Below, piece by piece: positions 35,463-44,517 of a DNA stretch of 64,000 nt. Positions within the stretch are counted from its first letter, which is position 1. Each line of letters starts with the position of its first letter. The position numbers and the translations under genes are program-made. The notes below the pieces were generated by a model. That model was not told the origin of the DNA, did not search any database, and worked only from the letters and a program-made list of their open reading frames with translations. The DNA is from Aureliella sp046290675 (lineage in GTDB: Bacteria; Planctomycetota; Planctomycetia; Pirellulales; Pirellulaceae): assembly GCA_046290675.1 (NCBI GenBank), contig JBKAHA010000012.1:62001-126000 (forward strand). Reading direction: 5' to 3'.

Positions 35463-35661
35463 GAGTGTGATCCATCAGGGTTCCGACTGAAGTTTTGCCA
35501 GCCGAGGGCTTTTCGAACACTGAAGGATAGCTCTGCTTTACGGCGATACCTTGCAAAAACGCCCCTTGAGCCACCATGGTGATGGCAATCGCGAAAGCGA
35601 GGAAGGATTGAGCGAATCGTAGTTCCCGCATGGGCGGGAAATGCGGCCCGACAGAAGTCAC
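35434..35661 (-). CDS. Possible small exported protein overlapping the HDOD-GGDEF start
   Basis: A 75-residue frame, unrecognised. From the internal Met at residue 11 it reads as a signal peptide (LRFAQSFLAFAIAITMVAQGAF) with a short polar remainder. Its last 29 bases overlap the start of the HDOD-GGDEF gene, as would suit translational coupling. There is no other support, and it may be chance. Confidence 0.3.
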   Translation of the reverse strand: MTSVGPHFPPMRELRFAQSFLAFAIAITMVAQGAFLQGIAVKQSYPSVFEKPSAGKTSVGTLMDHTHDRFTIRRI

Positions 35662-35662
35662 A

Positions 35663-35887
35663 GTCGTCAGATTAAGAACATAGAAAGCGGTTTCAATCGT
35701 ACGACCCCACTAATCGGAAAGTCCGCTAACTCCGAAAAAAGTTACGTTGCGGTGCGGGCTATCCCTATCAGATCATTTTGACTCGGTAGCGCACCGCTCC
35801 AGCACCTTATTCGGTACCTAAGTGTATGAATAAGGGTGTTGATCGATCGATGTAAAGCGATTGAATACGCTTTGAGCCGGACAATTC
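35663..35887. other. Intergenic space with hairpin after the sulfatase
   Basis: The gap between the HDOD-GGDEF gene (start 35462) and the sulfatase stop (35888) is 425 bases, or 225 if the small overlapping frame is real. It holds the inverted repeat caccttattc/gaataagggtg (35803-35812 with 35828-35838), a possible factor-dependent terminator for the minus-strand sulfatase. There is no T-run. Confidence 0.45.
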
Positions 35888-37468
35888 TTAAGGGCGAGTC
35901 CTACCATCGGAGATGATTTTTTCCAGTTCTGCCTGCAAGCGTTCGGCTATGGCTGGATGTTCTGCTGCAACGTCGCGGCTTTCGGTCGGGTCCGTGGCCA
36001 AGTTGAACAACTGGTATTGAGGGACTTTGGTATTCGCCAATTGTTTTTCAACAACGACGTTTCTTGCCCGCTTGCGATCGTAGCGGTGCAATTTCCAGTC
36101 ACCAGATCGCAGGGCATAGGTGCCGTTGGATCCGTTGTCCTGCTGGACGAGATGATCTCGGCCAGTGGCTCCCTGCTTGTTCAGCAACGCATCGATGACA
36201 TTGAAACTGTCCAAACATGCGTTGTCAGGAATTTCTTGCCCGACCAGAGATGCCATGCTGTTCGCTAAATCGATCGTACAGACTACCTGGGAGCTCTCAC
36301 CGGCTGGAATCGTGTTCTTCCAATTGGTGATCAATGGCGTTCGGGTGCCTCCTTCATAGACGCTGTATTTTCCGCCCGTGTACTTGCCTGCGGCACGGTG
36401 GTCTCCCAATTGCTCTAGTGCACCGTCTTTGTATCCATCGTCCATGACCGGGCCGTTGTCTGAGCAGAACACGATGAGCGTGTTGTCTGCAATTCCGAGC
36501 CGTTCGACGGTCTTCATCAGTTCGCCTACGCACCAATCAAGCTGAACGATGGCATCCCCACGATATCCGAGTGTCGTTTTGCCTTGGAACCGCTCGTGTG
36601 GCATTCTCGGGACGTGAATGTCATGCGATGCAAAGAAGAGAAAGAAGGGGGATTCCGTCGATGACTCCATGAATTGAATCGATTGCTCAACCCATTTGTC
36701 AGCGAGGTCCTCATCACGAAATCGTGCAGCATTTCCACCGGTGTAGAAGCCGATCCGGCTGATCCCATTGTGAATCGTCGAATTGTGGCCGTGAGACCAA
36801 TCCATCTTCAAGGTATCTCGGTGGGTCAGGCCCGTCGGGTGATCTGCGGAGGGCTTCTTGTTCCCTACCCACAACGGGTCCTTGGGATCCAAGTTCGGGA
36901 CATGATGGTCTTTCACGTAGACCTGCGGCACACGATCGTTGGTTGTCGGAAGTAGAAAACAGGTGTCGAAGCCAATTTCTAAAGGGCCGGGCTTCAGTGC
37001 ATTGTTCCAATCGGGCCCTTCCGGACCGCCAAGGCCTAAGTGCCATTTTCCGATGACCGCAGTACGGTAGCCTGCAGAACCAAGCAGACTGGCTATTGTC
37101 TCGGTGCCAGGTTTAATGATGGCTGGTGAGTTAGGTGGTGCTATTCCCGTTCGTTCACCACGGAAAGCGTAGGTTCCAGTTAACAGCGAATAACGCGTTG
37201 GCGTACAGGTCGATGCCGAACAGTAACCGTCGGTAAAGCGACATCCAGTGGCGGCAAGTTGATCAATGTTTGGAGTTTCAAGGGCCGTCGCACCGTAACA
37301 AGAAACGTCACCGTAACCGAGGTCATCCGCCATGATGACGATGATGTTTGGTTTGACGGGTTCAATGGAGAACGCCAAATTCGCGGTGCAGCTCAAAGCC
37401 GTTAACGCCATCGCGAACGATCGTATGTAGTGCGAGACCGAATTGTAGTTGGGGAAATTGCGCTGCAT
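35888..37468 (-). CDS. Secreted arylsulfatase A-type sulfatase, motif CTPTR
   Basis: A 526-residue sulfatase with a signal peptide (FAMALTALSCTANLAFS). The metal block is IIVIMADDLGYGDVSCYGA, and the active site is TCTPTRYSLLTGTY with Cys88 as the formylglycine precursor. VIGKWHLGLGG and FCSDNGPVMDD provide other conserved residues, and a C-terminal LFNLATDPTESRDV segment closes the protein as in arylsulfatases A. It lies downstream of the HDOD-GGDEF gene in chromosomal order but is transcribed separately. The 586-base region upstream of its start carries two tandem MITE-like elements. Confidence 0.92.
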   Translation of the reverse strand: MQRNFPNYNSVSHYIRSFAMALTALSCTANLAFSIEPVKPNIIVIMADDLGYGDVSCYGATALETPNIDQLAATGCRFTDGYCSASTCTPTRYSLLTGTYAFRGERTGIAPPNSPAIIKPGTETIASLLGSAGYRTAVIGKWHLGLGGPEGPDWNNALKPGPLEIGFDTCFLLPTTNDRVPQVYVKDHHVPNLDPKDPLWVGNKKPSADHPTGLTHRDTLKMDWSHGHNSTIHNGISRIGFYTGGNAARFRDEDLADKWVEQSIQFMESSTESPFFLFFASHDIHVPRMPHERFQGKTTLGYRGDAIVQLDWCVGELMKTVERLGIADNTLIVFCSDNGPVMDDGYKDGALEQLGDHRAAGKYTGGKYSVYEGGTRTPLITNWKNTIPAGESSQVVCTIDLANSMASLVGQEIPDNACLDSFNVIDALLNKQGATGRDHLVQQDNGSNGTYALRSGDWKLHRYDRKRARNVVVEKQLANTKVPQYQLFNLATDPTESRDVAAEHPAIAERLQAELEKIISDGRTRP

Positions 37469-37679
37469 TGTTCTGGTTAGGATTCAAAAGAGAGGTAGCG
37501 GAGCTTCTGTGTTTGGCCATTGAGTCTTTGACGGAACAGACGCAATTGTACGAAGAATGCGAAATCGCTAGGAGAAGGCCAGTTTATGGGAAATGGGAGG
37601 AACTGCCCCATCGATTTACGCATTCGGCACTATTGTACAAACAATCTCGTTGCCTTACCGCTTAGGGGTGAAAGCGATT

Positions 37680-37791
37680 CAGGGCTAATCAGAGTTTCAA
37701 ACTTGGTCGACTTTTGCTCCGCAAACGCACTAGAGTTCTTTCGCGGAACAAAAGGCGACCATTAGCTACTTTGAAACTTTGATTTGCCCTG
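37680..37791. mobile_element. MITE-like element, copy 3, strong internal hairpin
   Basis: A 112-base element with inverted ends agreeing at about 20 of 22 positions (cagggctaatcagagtttc and, inverted, cagggcaaatcaaagtttc). The interior has 18-base arms (37705-37722 with 37743-37760) that pair with two mismatches, so most of the element folds into a hairpin. There is no coding capacity. The 10 bases on the left (gaaagcgatt) and right (gtaagcgtgt) agree at seven positions. Confidence 0.75.
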
Positions 37792-37801
37792 GTAAGCGTG
37801 T

Positions 37802-37957
37802 CAGGGCTAATGAGCGTTGGACTCTAGGCTGTTTCACCATGGAGCCGCTGGTCCAACGGTGCCCCAACGCAGCCTCCTTTAGCAACGGGTTTCTTGACGC
37901 ACCCGGCCGCCCACTCGCCGCGGCTCATGTCCCAGCTTGAAACTGTGATTAGCCCTG
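37802..37957. mobile_element. MITE-like element, copy 4, in tandem with copy 3
   Basis: A 156-base element with ends cagggctaatgagcgttg and, inverted, cagggctaatcacagtttc. It begins exactly 10 bases after copy 3. The base sequence around both outer and inner junctions (gaaagc, gtaagc, gaaagc) is similar, as if one element inserted beside the other using a related or duplicated target. No coding capacity was seen. Confidence 0.65.
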
Positions 37958-38054
37958 CGAAAGCTAGTGATATCGAACCGGGATCCGTGCCGAGATGGAA
38001 CAAGCGTGGGTTCTGCAAGACGAGGGATTGCCTAAGTGATGATTCCCTGCCTGG

Positions 38055-39113
38055 CTAACGCTCGATTTTGCTTTCTTGGTTTGCGGTGGAAAGCGGTTTT
38101 CGAAGTTGGTTTCGTTCTTCCGACTCGATTTGCTCGGATGTCGCCGTTGGGAAGTCGCCGGCGGTTTCATATTTGAGGCTTGCCATTAGAGCGGCTCGCC
38201 TGAGTGCGAAGCTTATTTCCCGCGTTCTCAGCCAGCCAGAAAGAAATCCTGCCGAAAAGGCGTCTCCCAATCCGAGTCGTTCCACTCGCTTGCACTCGTA
38301 GGCAGACTGAGAAAACCGTTTGTCCAAGGGGGACCGGCAAGTTGAGCCGTTTGCTCCGTCCGTGACAATCACATACGCTTTCGGGGCGAGCTTGCCGAAG
38401 TGCTTTGCAGCTTCGGCCGAAGAATTGGAGTTGATTCCGAAGATCGTCTTCGTGTCTCGACGAGGTATGAAAACAAAGCTGCAAAACGGCAGGACTTGTT
38501 CGACTCTGCGTCTGGTCGCATCGGGCTGAAGCAACTTAGCCCTATAGTTCACATCAAAGCTGATCGCTGATCCAGCTGAATGCAGTTTCTTTACTGCAGC
38601 CAGAGTGCTCTCAAAGGCATGTTCGCTGACGCAAACGGATATTCCCGTAGTGTGAAAAACTCGAGCTTGGAGTCCTTCCAGAACCGGAGCCAAGAGCCGA
38701 GGCGTGCATTGGCTAAAGGCTGAATCGGCACGGTCGTACCAAACTCTTGCAGGCTGACTCTCTATTGCTCGTTGGTAGTAGTAGGTGCCGATACGCGCCG
38801 TATCTGTCCAGATGACTTTGGAGACGTCAACAGAGCGATCTCTGATTTCACGGCAGATCTTTGCGCCAATTGGGTTTTCCGTGAGGCGGCTGATCCAAGC
38901 TACGGTATGGCCAAGGTTCGCTAGCCCGACGGCAGTGTTCGATTCGCTGCCGCCGACGTGGGCCTGCATGCTAGACGCATCTTCAAGGGTTGCCACTGAA
39001 CCAATTTTTGCCTCAGACCCCCGGGGGTCCGCAGACGGCGACAGTCGCAGCATCGTTTCGCCAAACAATGCAACGTCAACGGTCTTGTTCTCAGATTTGG
39101 TTGGAATGGTCAT
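38055..39113 (-). CDS. kdgK: 2-keto-3-deoxygluconate kinase-like PfkB sugar kinase
   Basis: I start at the ATG at 39113 (352 residues), because the longer frame would overlap the aldolase gene. PfkB features: VDVALFGETMLRLSP at the N-terminus, HVGGSESNTAVGLANLG, and the C-terminal anion-hole signature GLGDAFSAGFLSGW with the catalytic Asp. KDG kinases phosphorylate 2-keto-3-deoxygluconate to KDPG, which the aldolase encoded 40 bases upstream on the same strand splits. That neighbour makes KDG the likely substrate; another ketose or 2-keto sugar acid cannot be excluded. The pair is the lower Entner-Doudoroff or uronate branch, in the cytoplasm. Confidence 0.82.
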   Translation of the reverse strand: MTIPTKSENKTVDVALFGETMLRLSPSADPRGSEAKIGSVATLEDASSMQAHVGGSESNTAVGLANLGHTVAWISRLTENPIGAKICREIRDRSVDVSKVIWTDTARIGTYYYQRAIESQPARVWYDRADSAFSQCTPRLLAPVLEGLQARVFHTTGISVCVSEHAFESTLAAVKKLHSAGSAISFDVNYRAKLLQPDATRRRVEQVLPFCSFVFIPRRDTKTIFGINSNSSAEAAKHFGKLAPKAYVIVTDGANGSTCRSPLDKRFSQSAYECKRVERLGLGDAFSAGFLSGWLRTREISFALRRAALMASLKYETAGDFPTATSEQIESEERNQLRKPLSTANQESKIER

Positions 39114-39153
39114 TTCAGAAAGGCGCGACGAACCACTGGGACAGACCGCGCAG

Positions 39154-39831
39154 CTAGGTCGTGCCCCTATTCCGGCGACGAAGGCAATCAGCTGCAGTCG
39201 ATGATAGCTTCCTTCCGATTTCCCCGATCGCATTCCAATCTCGCTTGGCAATCAGATCGCGGGATACCAGGCTTCCACCAACACCCACAGCCGTCACCCC
39301 TGCGGCAAAATAAGCGGCCATGTTCTCGCAATCAATGCCGCCGGTAGGAATCAATTTGAGATCCGGAAGCGGAGCCAGTACGTCTTTAAAGTAGCTGGGA
39401 GGAAGAGTTCGAGCTGGGAATACCTTGACGTAGGACGCTCCATGAGCGGCTGCCGCCGTCAACTCGGTAGGAGTGAAGCCGCCGGGAATGATGGGCGTTC
39501 GAAGATCTACGCTCGCATGAATGACTGCCGGGTTCGAGCAAGGGCTGACCAGGAATTCCGCTCCTGCTTTGCAGGCCGAGTCGACGTCCGATATCGTTCT
39601 CACCGAACCGACCCCAAGCGAAGCTTTTTCAGTTGAAAACGCTTCGATCTCGCTTCGCAACATTCGGAGTGTGTCTAGCGCATTGGGACATGTAAGGGTA
39701 ATTTCCTGAACGCAGATCCCGGCATCTAGGAGCGTCCGCGAAAGCTGAACGCAATCGCTAAGGTCATCCAACCGGATGATGGCAATCAGCCCATGCTGCT
39801 CTACAAGTGGAATAGGAAAGCCGTCGGACAA
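39154..39831 (-). CDS. eda: KDPG (2-dehydro-3-deoxy-phosphogluconate) aldolase
   Basis: A 225-residue class I aldolase. The start is a TTG at 39831, three bases after the TGA of the upstream gene and with gaggag at good distance. Family blocks are EITLTCPNALDTLRMLR (catalytic Glu), ASLGVGSVRT, GAEFLVSPCSNPAVI, SYVKVFPA with the Schiff-base Lys, and LIPTGGID. It cleaves KDPG to pyruvate and glyceraldehyde-3-phosphate; some relatives also act on 4-hydroxy-2-oxoglutarate. With the kinase downstream and the membrane protein upstream it forms a three-gene operon. Confidence 0.92.
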   Translation of the reverse strand: MSDGFPIPLVEQHGLIAIIRLDDLSDCVQLSRTLLDAGICVQEITLTCPNALDTLRMLRSEIEAFSTEKASLGVGSVRTISDVDSACKAGAEFLVSPCSNPAVIHASVDLRTPIIPGGFTPTELTAAAAHGASYVKVFPARTLPPSYFKDVLAPLPDLKLIPTGGIDCENMAAYFAAGVTAVGVGGSLVSRDLIAKRDWNAIGEIGRKLSSTAADCLRRRNRGTT

Positions 39832-39834
39832 GAA

Positions 39835-40857
39835 TCACCACTCCTCTTCTGTTACGTCTTCACCGAATCCCGCTTCACTGCCTGTCCACAGGATGGTTGC
39901 TGCTGCAATAAAAACGGACAGGCCGAGAACAATTCCCAGTGTTTTCCATAGCGGTGCTTGATTCGACTGAGGGGGCGAGTCCGGCGGACGGCTTGATTCC
40001 GGGGCAGAAGTGGAGCGTCCAGGCAGGAGCCAATTGACGAGTACCACGACAGAAAAGACCGTGAGCGCCGTCTGCATCATCGCTAGGTAGGTAATGCCAT
40101 TCGATAAGCCAAGGTAAGAATTGAATTGCCCGTTTGCGGCTAACGTTGCCAGGGCAAAGGTAGCCGGCAATGCAACGCAGAACGCAAATTCTCCTCGATT
40201 GCGAATGCTGCAGTAGACGCCTGTCATTCCAAAACAAGTCGCGCAGGCCAACATTGGCTCGGTCACTTTCATGAACGACTGCGCTGCGAGGAAGGCTGAT
40301 GCAACAGCGGCAGCAATCCAACCGAAAAGAACGCAAGCTTGAATGCGGGGGGGCAACAGGGTCAGGCCGACACTACTGAGTAAAGGGCCAACCACTAGTA
40401 GGCTCAGCCACAGAATTCTTGGTTCAACGACATCGGCCCAGCTCTCGCCTTGAGGGGTGACTAGATTGGCTGCCAGATTCAGCGCTACAAAACAGATAGG
40501 AAGTCCTAGCCAACGGTGCAATGCCCGCGGTAGCGATTGAGCGATGAATGAGCCAAAAGCAACTGTGGCGGTTGCGATCGGAATTTGCTGCCAATAGTCC
40601 TCGGACCACCAAACGAATTCGTTTCGCATGCCGAAAGCTGTCCATATGGCCAATGCTGTAGCCGCACTTGCGATCAATGCGCTGATTCTTGTTTGAATCG
40701 GGCTGCCGATCGGCTGAATCGGGGTGCGATTGTGGCCGGTGTCGCCAGTACCCTTGGCGTTCGCCGGTCTCGCTACAAAGAAATCCAGAACGATCGCAAA
40801 CACGAAGATTGCTATCGGTGCGAGCACATTTGCAAGCAGGATCTGCAGTTCGAACAA
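39835..40857 (-). CDS. Polytopic membrane protein of unknown function, operon with eda and kdgK
   Basis: A 340-residue protein with about eight hydrophobic segments and a short acidic tail (GFGEDVTEEEW). No domain was recognised. It starts at a TTG (40857); an in-frame stop lies four codons before it, so there is no earlier start. Its stop is three bases before the aldolase start, so the two are almost certainly co-transcribed and possibly translationally coupled. It may be a membrane partner of 2-keto sugar acid metabolism, but that is based only on position. It is followed by eda and kdgK. Confidence 0.7.
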   Translation of the reverse strand: MFELQILLANVLAPIAIFVFAIVLDFFVARPANAKGTGDTGHNRTPIQPIGSPIQTRISALIASAATALAIWTAFGMRNEFVWWSEDYWQQIPIATATVAFGSFIAQSLPRALHRWLGLPICFVALNLAANLVTPQGESWADVVEPRILWLSLLVVGPLLSSVGLTLLPPRIQACVLFGWIAAAVASAFLAAQSFMKVTEPMLACATCFGMTGVYCSIRNRGEFAFCVALPATFALATLAANGQFNSYLGLSNGITYLAMMQTALTVFSVVVLVNWLLPGRSTSAPESSRPPDSPPQSNQAPLWKTLGIVLGLSVFIAAATILWTGSEAGFGEDVTEEEW

Positions 40858-41042
40858 TCGAGGCCTCTATCGTTCAGAGTCTGAAACACAATTCGGATCA
40901 CCAGCCATATCCAATCGATTGGCTCACGCCAGAGCTCCGGGCCGCCGCCCATTGTTTCTTTCGAAAGAAGCCCTGGACGCATATTCCAGGCGATCGATTG
41001 TAGCAGAGTCCCCCCGCTGATTTGGCGATCCGGAGAGGCCGT

Positions 41043-42107
41043 TTAGGCACTCGTAGGAAGGTGCTGCTGGAAAAATCGATCCCAATTGCCGTACATGATA
41101 TTTTCGATGTCGCTCGGCGGAAAACCACGACGTTCCAACAAGGGGGAAAGTTTTTGCAAATCGGAGATTCGATCTAAGTCGACAGGGGTTTGTTCGCATC
41201 CGTATGCCCCATCTAAATCGCTGCCAATCCCAACATGGTTCGCGTTGCCAGCCAACTGGCATACGATGTCGATGTTTTCTGCGACGGTATCTAGAGTCGC
41301 AGTCCGAACTGATTGATTTCGGACATAATCGTGCTGCAACATGATGATGTCGCAAGCTATTCCGACGACGCCGCCTCGGTTGATGACTTCCGTGTACTGT
41401 TCGTCCGAGTATTGACGCTGCCAATCAGCTAAGCGTTTCGAGTTTTGGTGACTTGCGTGGATGGGGCCATCGAACCACTTCAAAGCTTCCCAAAATGCTT
41501 TGTCGGAAAGATGAGTTAGGTCGAGGACCATTCCGAGAGCATGAATTCGCTCCAGCAGTGGCTTGGCATCCGGAGCCAATCCAAAAGTACTTTCGGTTCC
41601 GCCGCCGTAACAGTTGTCACCGTAATGAGTCAGGCCAATCGCCCTCAAACCGCTTTCAAAGAACTCATCGACGGTTTCAGGTGAAAGCAGTGGATCTGCA
41701 CCTTCCATGGTTAGGATGCAGCCTAATGGGAGGTCAGCTTGGCCATCGGGATCCGAGCTGTGTTCGGCTAGCTCTTCAGCTGTTCGTATAATATTGATCC
41801 ATCCGTCATGCTCTAACGCGCGGTAGTAGGCGAGATGAGCATGGGCCATCGCGTAGCAGGCGTGCTGGCTCGTCCATCCAAAATCGTGATCGATGGCGTG
41901 CTCTTGCCTTGCCAAAAGAGTTGCCAAGCAAGTTTGGATTTTTGCGGTCCTGAGTTCAGGGAGACTGACCGTTCCGTTTCCTCGGCCGGCGGTCTGCATT
42001 TGGGTATTTCTTTCCGCATCTCGAATCGCATCGACCGATGACCTGAGATCGCGATTCCAGTCGACTCCATTTAAAGCGATGTCGAGATGGGCATCGAAGA
42101 TTCGCAT
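41043..42107 (-). CDS. Membrane dipeptidase (peptidase M19, renal dipeptidase family)
   Basis: A 354-residue metallopeptidase. Zinc-binding blocks are visible: FDAHLDIAL (His7, Asp9), the bridging Glu in ILTMEGADPL, and the later His residues of GLTHYGDN, LDLTHLSD and PIHASHQNSKRL. Family members hydrolyse dipeptides, including those with a D-residue at the C-terminal side. Bacterial forms lack the signal of the renal enzyme; none is visible here. It is located 58 bases after the response regulator gene on the same strand, perhaps in the same transcript. Confidence 0.9.
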   Translation of the reverse strand: MRIFDAHLDIALNGVDWNRDLRSSVDAIRDAERNTQMQTAGRGNGTVSLPELRTAKIQTCLATLLARQEHAIDHDFGWTSQHACYAMAHAHLAYYRALEHDGWINIIRTAEELAEHSSDPDGQADLPLGCILTMEGADPLLSPETVDEFFESGLRAIGLTHYGDNCYGGGTESTFGLAPDAKPLLERIHALGMVLDLTHLSDKAFWEALKWFDGPIHASHQNSKRLADWQRQYSDEQYTEVINRGGVVGIACDIIMLQHDYVRNQSVRTATLDTVAENIDIVCQLAGNANHVGIGSDLDGAYGCEQTPVDLDRISDLQKLSPLLERRGFPPSDIENIMYGNWDRFFQQHLPTSA

Positions 42108-42165
42108 AGTTTGAGCGTGAAACCGTATTTAGATACGAATTTGCGGCGGTCGAGAGGGGAAGGAC

Positions 42166-42609
42166 CTAGGCCTCTACCGCCAACGAAAGTCCTTTGATCC
42201 GTCGGATGACAGCCAAGAACTTTTCTTCGTTAAACGGTTTGCGAATGTAGCTGGAGACGCCCAGTTTTTCGCATTCATTTTGGTCCGTGTCATCGTCGCT
42301 GCTTGTCAGGATAACGACAGGGATGTTCGCATCGTTATCGCTCTCCCGGATCCGCCGCAGCAGATCGACGCCTTGCATGTCAGGCAAGAACAGATCCAGC
42401 AGAATGACACCCGGTTTGGGGGCACGTGCGTAGACGCCATCTTGGTTTAGAAACTGGAGCGTCTCCTTACCGTCTCGGAAGAAACTCAGGCGGTGGTGAA
42501 TGCCGCAATGTTTAAGCGACTCAATGGTCAACTTGGCGTCCAGCAAGCTGTCCTCGACTAAGAGGATTTCTAAAGCTTGTCCGGTTCCTTCAGGATTCAC
42601 AAAAACCAA
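42166..42609 (-). CDS. Stand-alone response regulator (Rcp1-like receiver)
   Basis: A 147-residue single receiver domain with acidic pocket Glu19/Asp20 (LLVEDS), phospho-acceptor Asp72 in ILLDLFLPD, the Thr block VILTSSDD and the Lys in YIRKPF. There is no output domain. The TTG at 42609 is preceded by gaggtga at proper distance, so I take it as the start. Receivers of this subtype (with an insertion after alpha2 and LLDLFLP) often work with phytochrome or hybrid histidine kinases; no kinase is adjacent. It precedes the M19 dipeptidase. Confidence 0.92.
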   Translation of the reverse strand: MVFVNPEGTGQALEILLVEDSLLDAKLTIESLKHCGIHHRLSFFRDGKETLQFLNQDGVYARAPKPGVILLDLFLPDMQGVDLLRRIRESDNDANIPVVILTSSDDDTDQNECEKLGVSSYIRKPFNEEKFLAVIRRIKGLSLAVEA

Positions 42610-42901
42610 GAAATCACCTCAATGCCGATCTACTGTCAGAGCCCAACGTCATGCGACCTTACCGAATGCATGATCCCTGCGAAGGTTCCCTCGCATCACA
42701 TATAGTGTAACGATCCGTACGCAGATGTTCAGCCAAAGTTTGGTTTCGCGATCCCATGACGCGGACAGGTATGAATCGAAGCCAGTTATCGCGGTGGAGT
42801 TAATTGGGAGTGCTAGCTCGATGCCGATTTGCGCTAAGAAAAACGGTGACGCTCACGTGAGAATCGATCGCATCTGTTGACTTGATAGGCCGAGGCGGAG
42901 T

Positions 42902-43384
42902 CTAGCCACTGAAATACGATTGTCCCATGGTCCCGTCAATGAGTCGGTGTTCAAACAATTCGTGGGCTCGAAAGTTCTCGTCAAACTGCTCGAACGCTCC
43001 CATGTAAATGGGCATGTCGCGGGCAATTGTTCCCCGGTATTGAGCTTCTTCTGCTTGCTCGCAGATTTCGTGGAGTTGCAAATAGAGCTCTTTATGCTGG
43101 CTCTTGGCAATGCACGCATCAGTCGAATGGCTATTGGGTAGGCAGTTAGGTCCGTCGACGTACCCGTAAGTCTCCTCAAGGGAAAACTCGAGTCCAAGCG
43201 CATCTCGCAACTCACTGAGTTTTGAGACCCAAGCTGTTGTCTCTTCGCGCGGCGGGTCTTCATGCACAATTACGTCGCGCATGGCTTGTAGCAGGTTCCA
43301 GAGATCAAAATTGGACTCTTTGACTTCCTGCAAGAACGCAGCGTTGACGAGCGTCGTCGTCGCATTTTTGGTGATCACCGACAT
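42902..43384 (-). CDS. Hemerythrin-like protein (tentative)
   Basis: The ATG at 43384 is preceded by aaggag at ideal distance, so the 160-residue form (MSVITKNATT...) is preferred over the longer frame. It is an all-helical protein. His and Glu pairs fit the hemerythrin layout: an early LLQAMRDVIVHEDP, the middle HKELYLQLHEICEQAEE and the late FEQFDENFRAHELFEHRLI. Hemerythrin domains bind a di-iron centre and O2 or sense oxidants. The resemblance is by eye and the spacing is not a perfect match, so the assignment is tentative. It stands apart from other genes, with 292 bases after its stop (42610-42901) that hold nothing recognised. Confidence 0.6.
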   Translation of the reverse strand: MSVITKNATTTLVNAAFLQEVKESNFDLWNLLQAMRDVIVHEDPPREETTAWVSKLSELRDALGLEFSLEETYGYVDGPNCLPNSHSTDACIAKSQHKELYLQLHEICEQAEEAQYRGTIARDMPIYMGAFEQFDENFRAHELFEHRLIDGTMGQSYFSG

Positions 43385-43954
43385 GGGGGACTCCTTGATT
43401 AACCGGTTTAGATCCGCGTCAGACGCGATTGGGAATAGAGGGGCGAGGACTCGAATCAAAAGGTGTATCTCAGGAATTGGCCAGCTAGCCTGTCCGCTCT
43501 ATTGAGAGGACCAATTCGAACTGGCCAAGTGACAGTCTAAGGCATCTTCTTGGTTGAAATGGCAAAGCGTACCACCTAAAAGAACTGTGAAACGGGTTGC
43601 AGAAACCGAATATTTGGGAGAATCCATCGGCTATTAGCCTCCTGGAGGGGGTGTCAGAAGTAACAGCGGCTGAACTAGTTGCGATGAATGGATGCCCGAT
43701 CGATTGCTTGGTGGCCCAATACCGCGATGTCGCGCGAGTTCCTGGGATGGACTGCTGAGTCGAGTCGTGAAGAGCAGCTCGTTTGGTCACGAGCAGCTGG
43801 ATTGCGACCGGGCAGCCGACATATCCGAGACCGGAGAAGATTTATGGTTGTCGCAGGTTGGAAGCTGCCAATAATCTTGTAGTGGCCGCCTCAGGAGGTT
43901 GCCGCCTTCGTTTCAGTCGAAATCCTTCACCACGCAAACCGAATTGAGTCACAG
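43385..43954. other. 570-base divergent intergenic region
   Basis: The region lies between the hemerythrin-like gene and the DUF59 gene. It contains short self-complementary stretches (ggctattagcc near 43631; cctcaggagg near 43892). No clear gene was recognised: several open frames overlap but have no domain or ribosome binding site. Confidence 0.35.
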
Positions 43955-44341
43955 ATGGAATCCGCGGACGCACCTCAAAACGAAACAGCAGCGAGTTCAG
44001 CTTCTTCCGAACCAGGCGTTGGCTTGAGCGAGGACAAAGTCCGAGAGCAACTGAAGCAGGTGATTGATCCCGAATTGTTCGTCAACATCGTGGACTTAGG
44101 ATTGATCTACGTGGTCGAAATCAAGCCAAGTGAGGAGCATGAAGGCAAGATGGATGTCGCGGTTGAGATGACCATGACGAGTCCGATGTGTCCTGCGGGA
44201 CCGCAGCTGGTCGCGAATAGCCGCGAGGCGGTTGAGAGCATGGAAGAGGTCGCGGCTGTGGAGATCAAAGTCGTCATGGACCCACCTTGGACCCAAGACA
44301 TGATGACGGACGATGCTAAGGATCAGCTCAACATCTTCTGA
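43955..44341 (+). CDS. DUF59 / MIP18-SufT-like iron-sulfur assembly protein
   Basis: A 128-residue protein. A short acidic N-terminus leads into the DUF59 domain: VREQLKQVIDPELFVNIVDLGLIYVVEI, then VEMTMTSPMCPAGPQL with the conserved Cys, and VKVVMDPPWTQDMMTDDAK. Members aid iron-sulfur cluster maturation (SufT, PaaD relatives, eukaryotic MIP18). No suf genes are adjacent. It is followed by a 176-base gap before a convergent gene. Confidence 0.9.
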   Translation: MESADAPQNETAASSASSEPGVGLSEDKVREQLKQVIDPELFVNIVDLGLIYVVEIKPSEEHEGKMDVAVEMTMTSPMCPAGPQLVANSREAVESMEEVAAVEIKVVMDPPWTQDMMTDDAKDQLNIF

Positions 44342-44517
44342 TTCGAGCTGCCCATCCAAGACTGGGGCGTCGCTACACGATGTTTTTCAGCGATGTTTTT
44401 CAGATCGCAGTGTATTTCGTGTAGCAGAAAGCCCAGCGACGGCGTCTATCAGCGGATTCTTTGGAGACTCTACGGCCAGCTTGGTAGATGAACGGCAAGT
44501 CGTCCGCCTGGATCCTA

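Larger units (their letters stand above)
37469..38054. other. 586-base intergenic region dominated by the two elements
   Basis: Outside the two elements (37680-37957) there is an approximately 200-base stretch upstream of the sulfatase start and about 100 bases downstream of the KDG kinase stop. No further gene, tRNA or terminator was recognised. Confidence 0.4.

Noticed and set aside
39114..39251. N-terminal extension of the KDG kinase to 39251
   Set aside because: It would overlap the end of the aldolase gene by about 100 bases and carries no PfkB sequence.
43485..43882. Overlapping open frames on both strands between 43485 and 43882
   Set aside because: No start signals or domains, and the frames are mutually exclusive.
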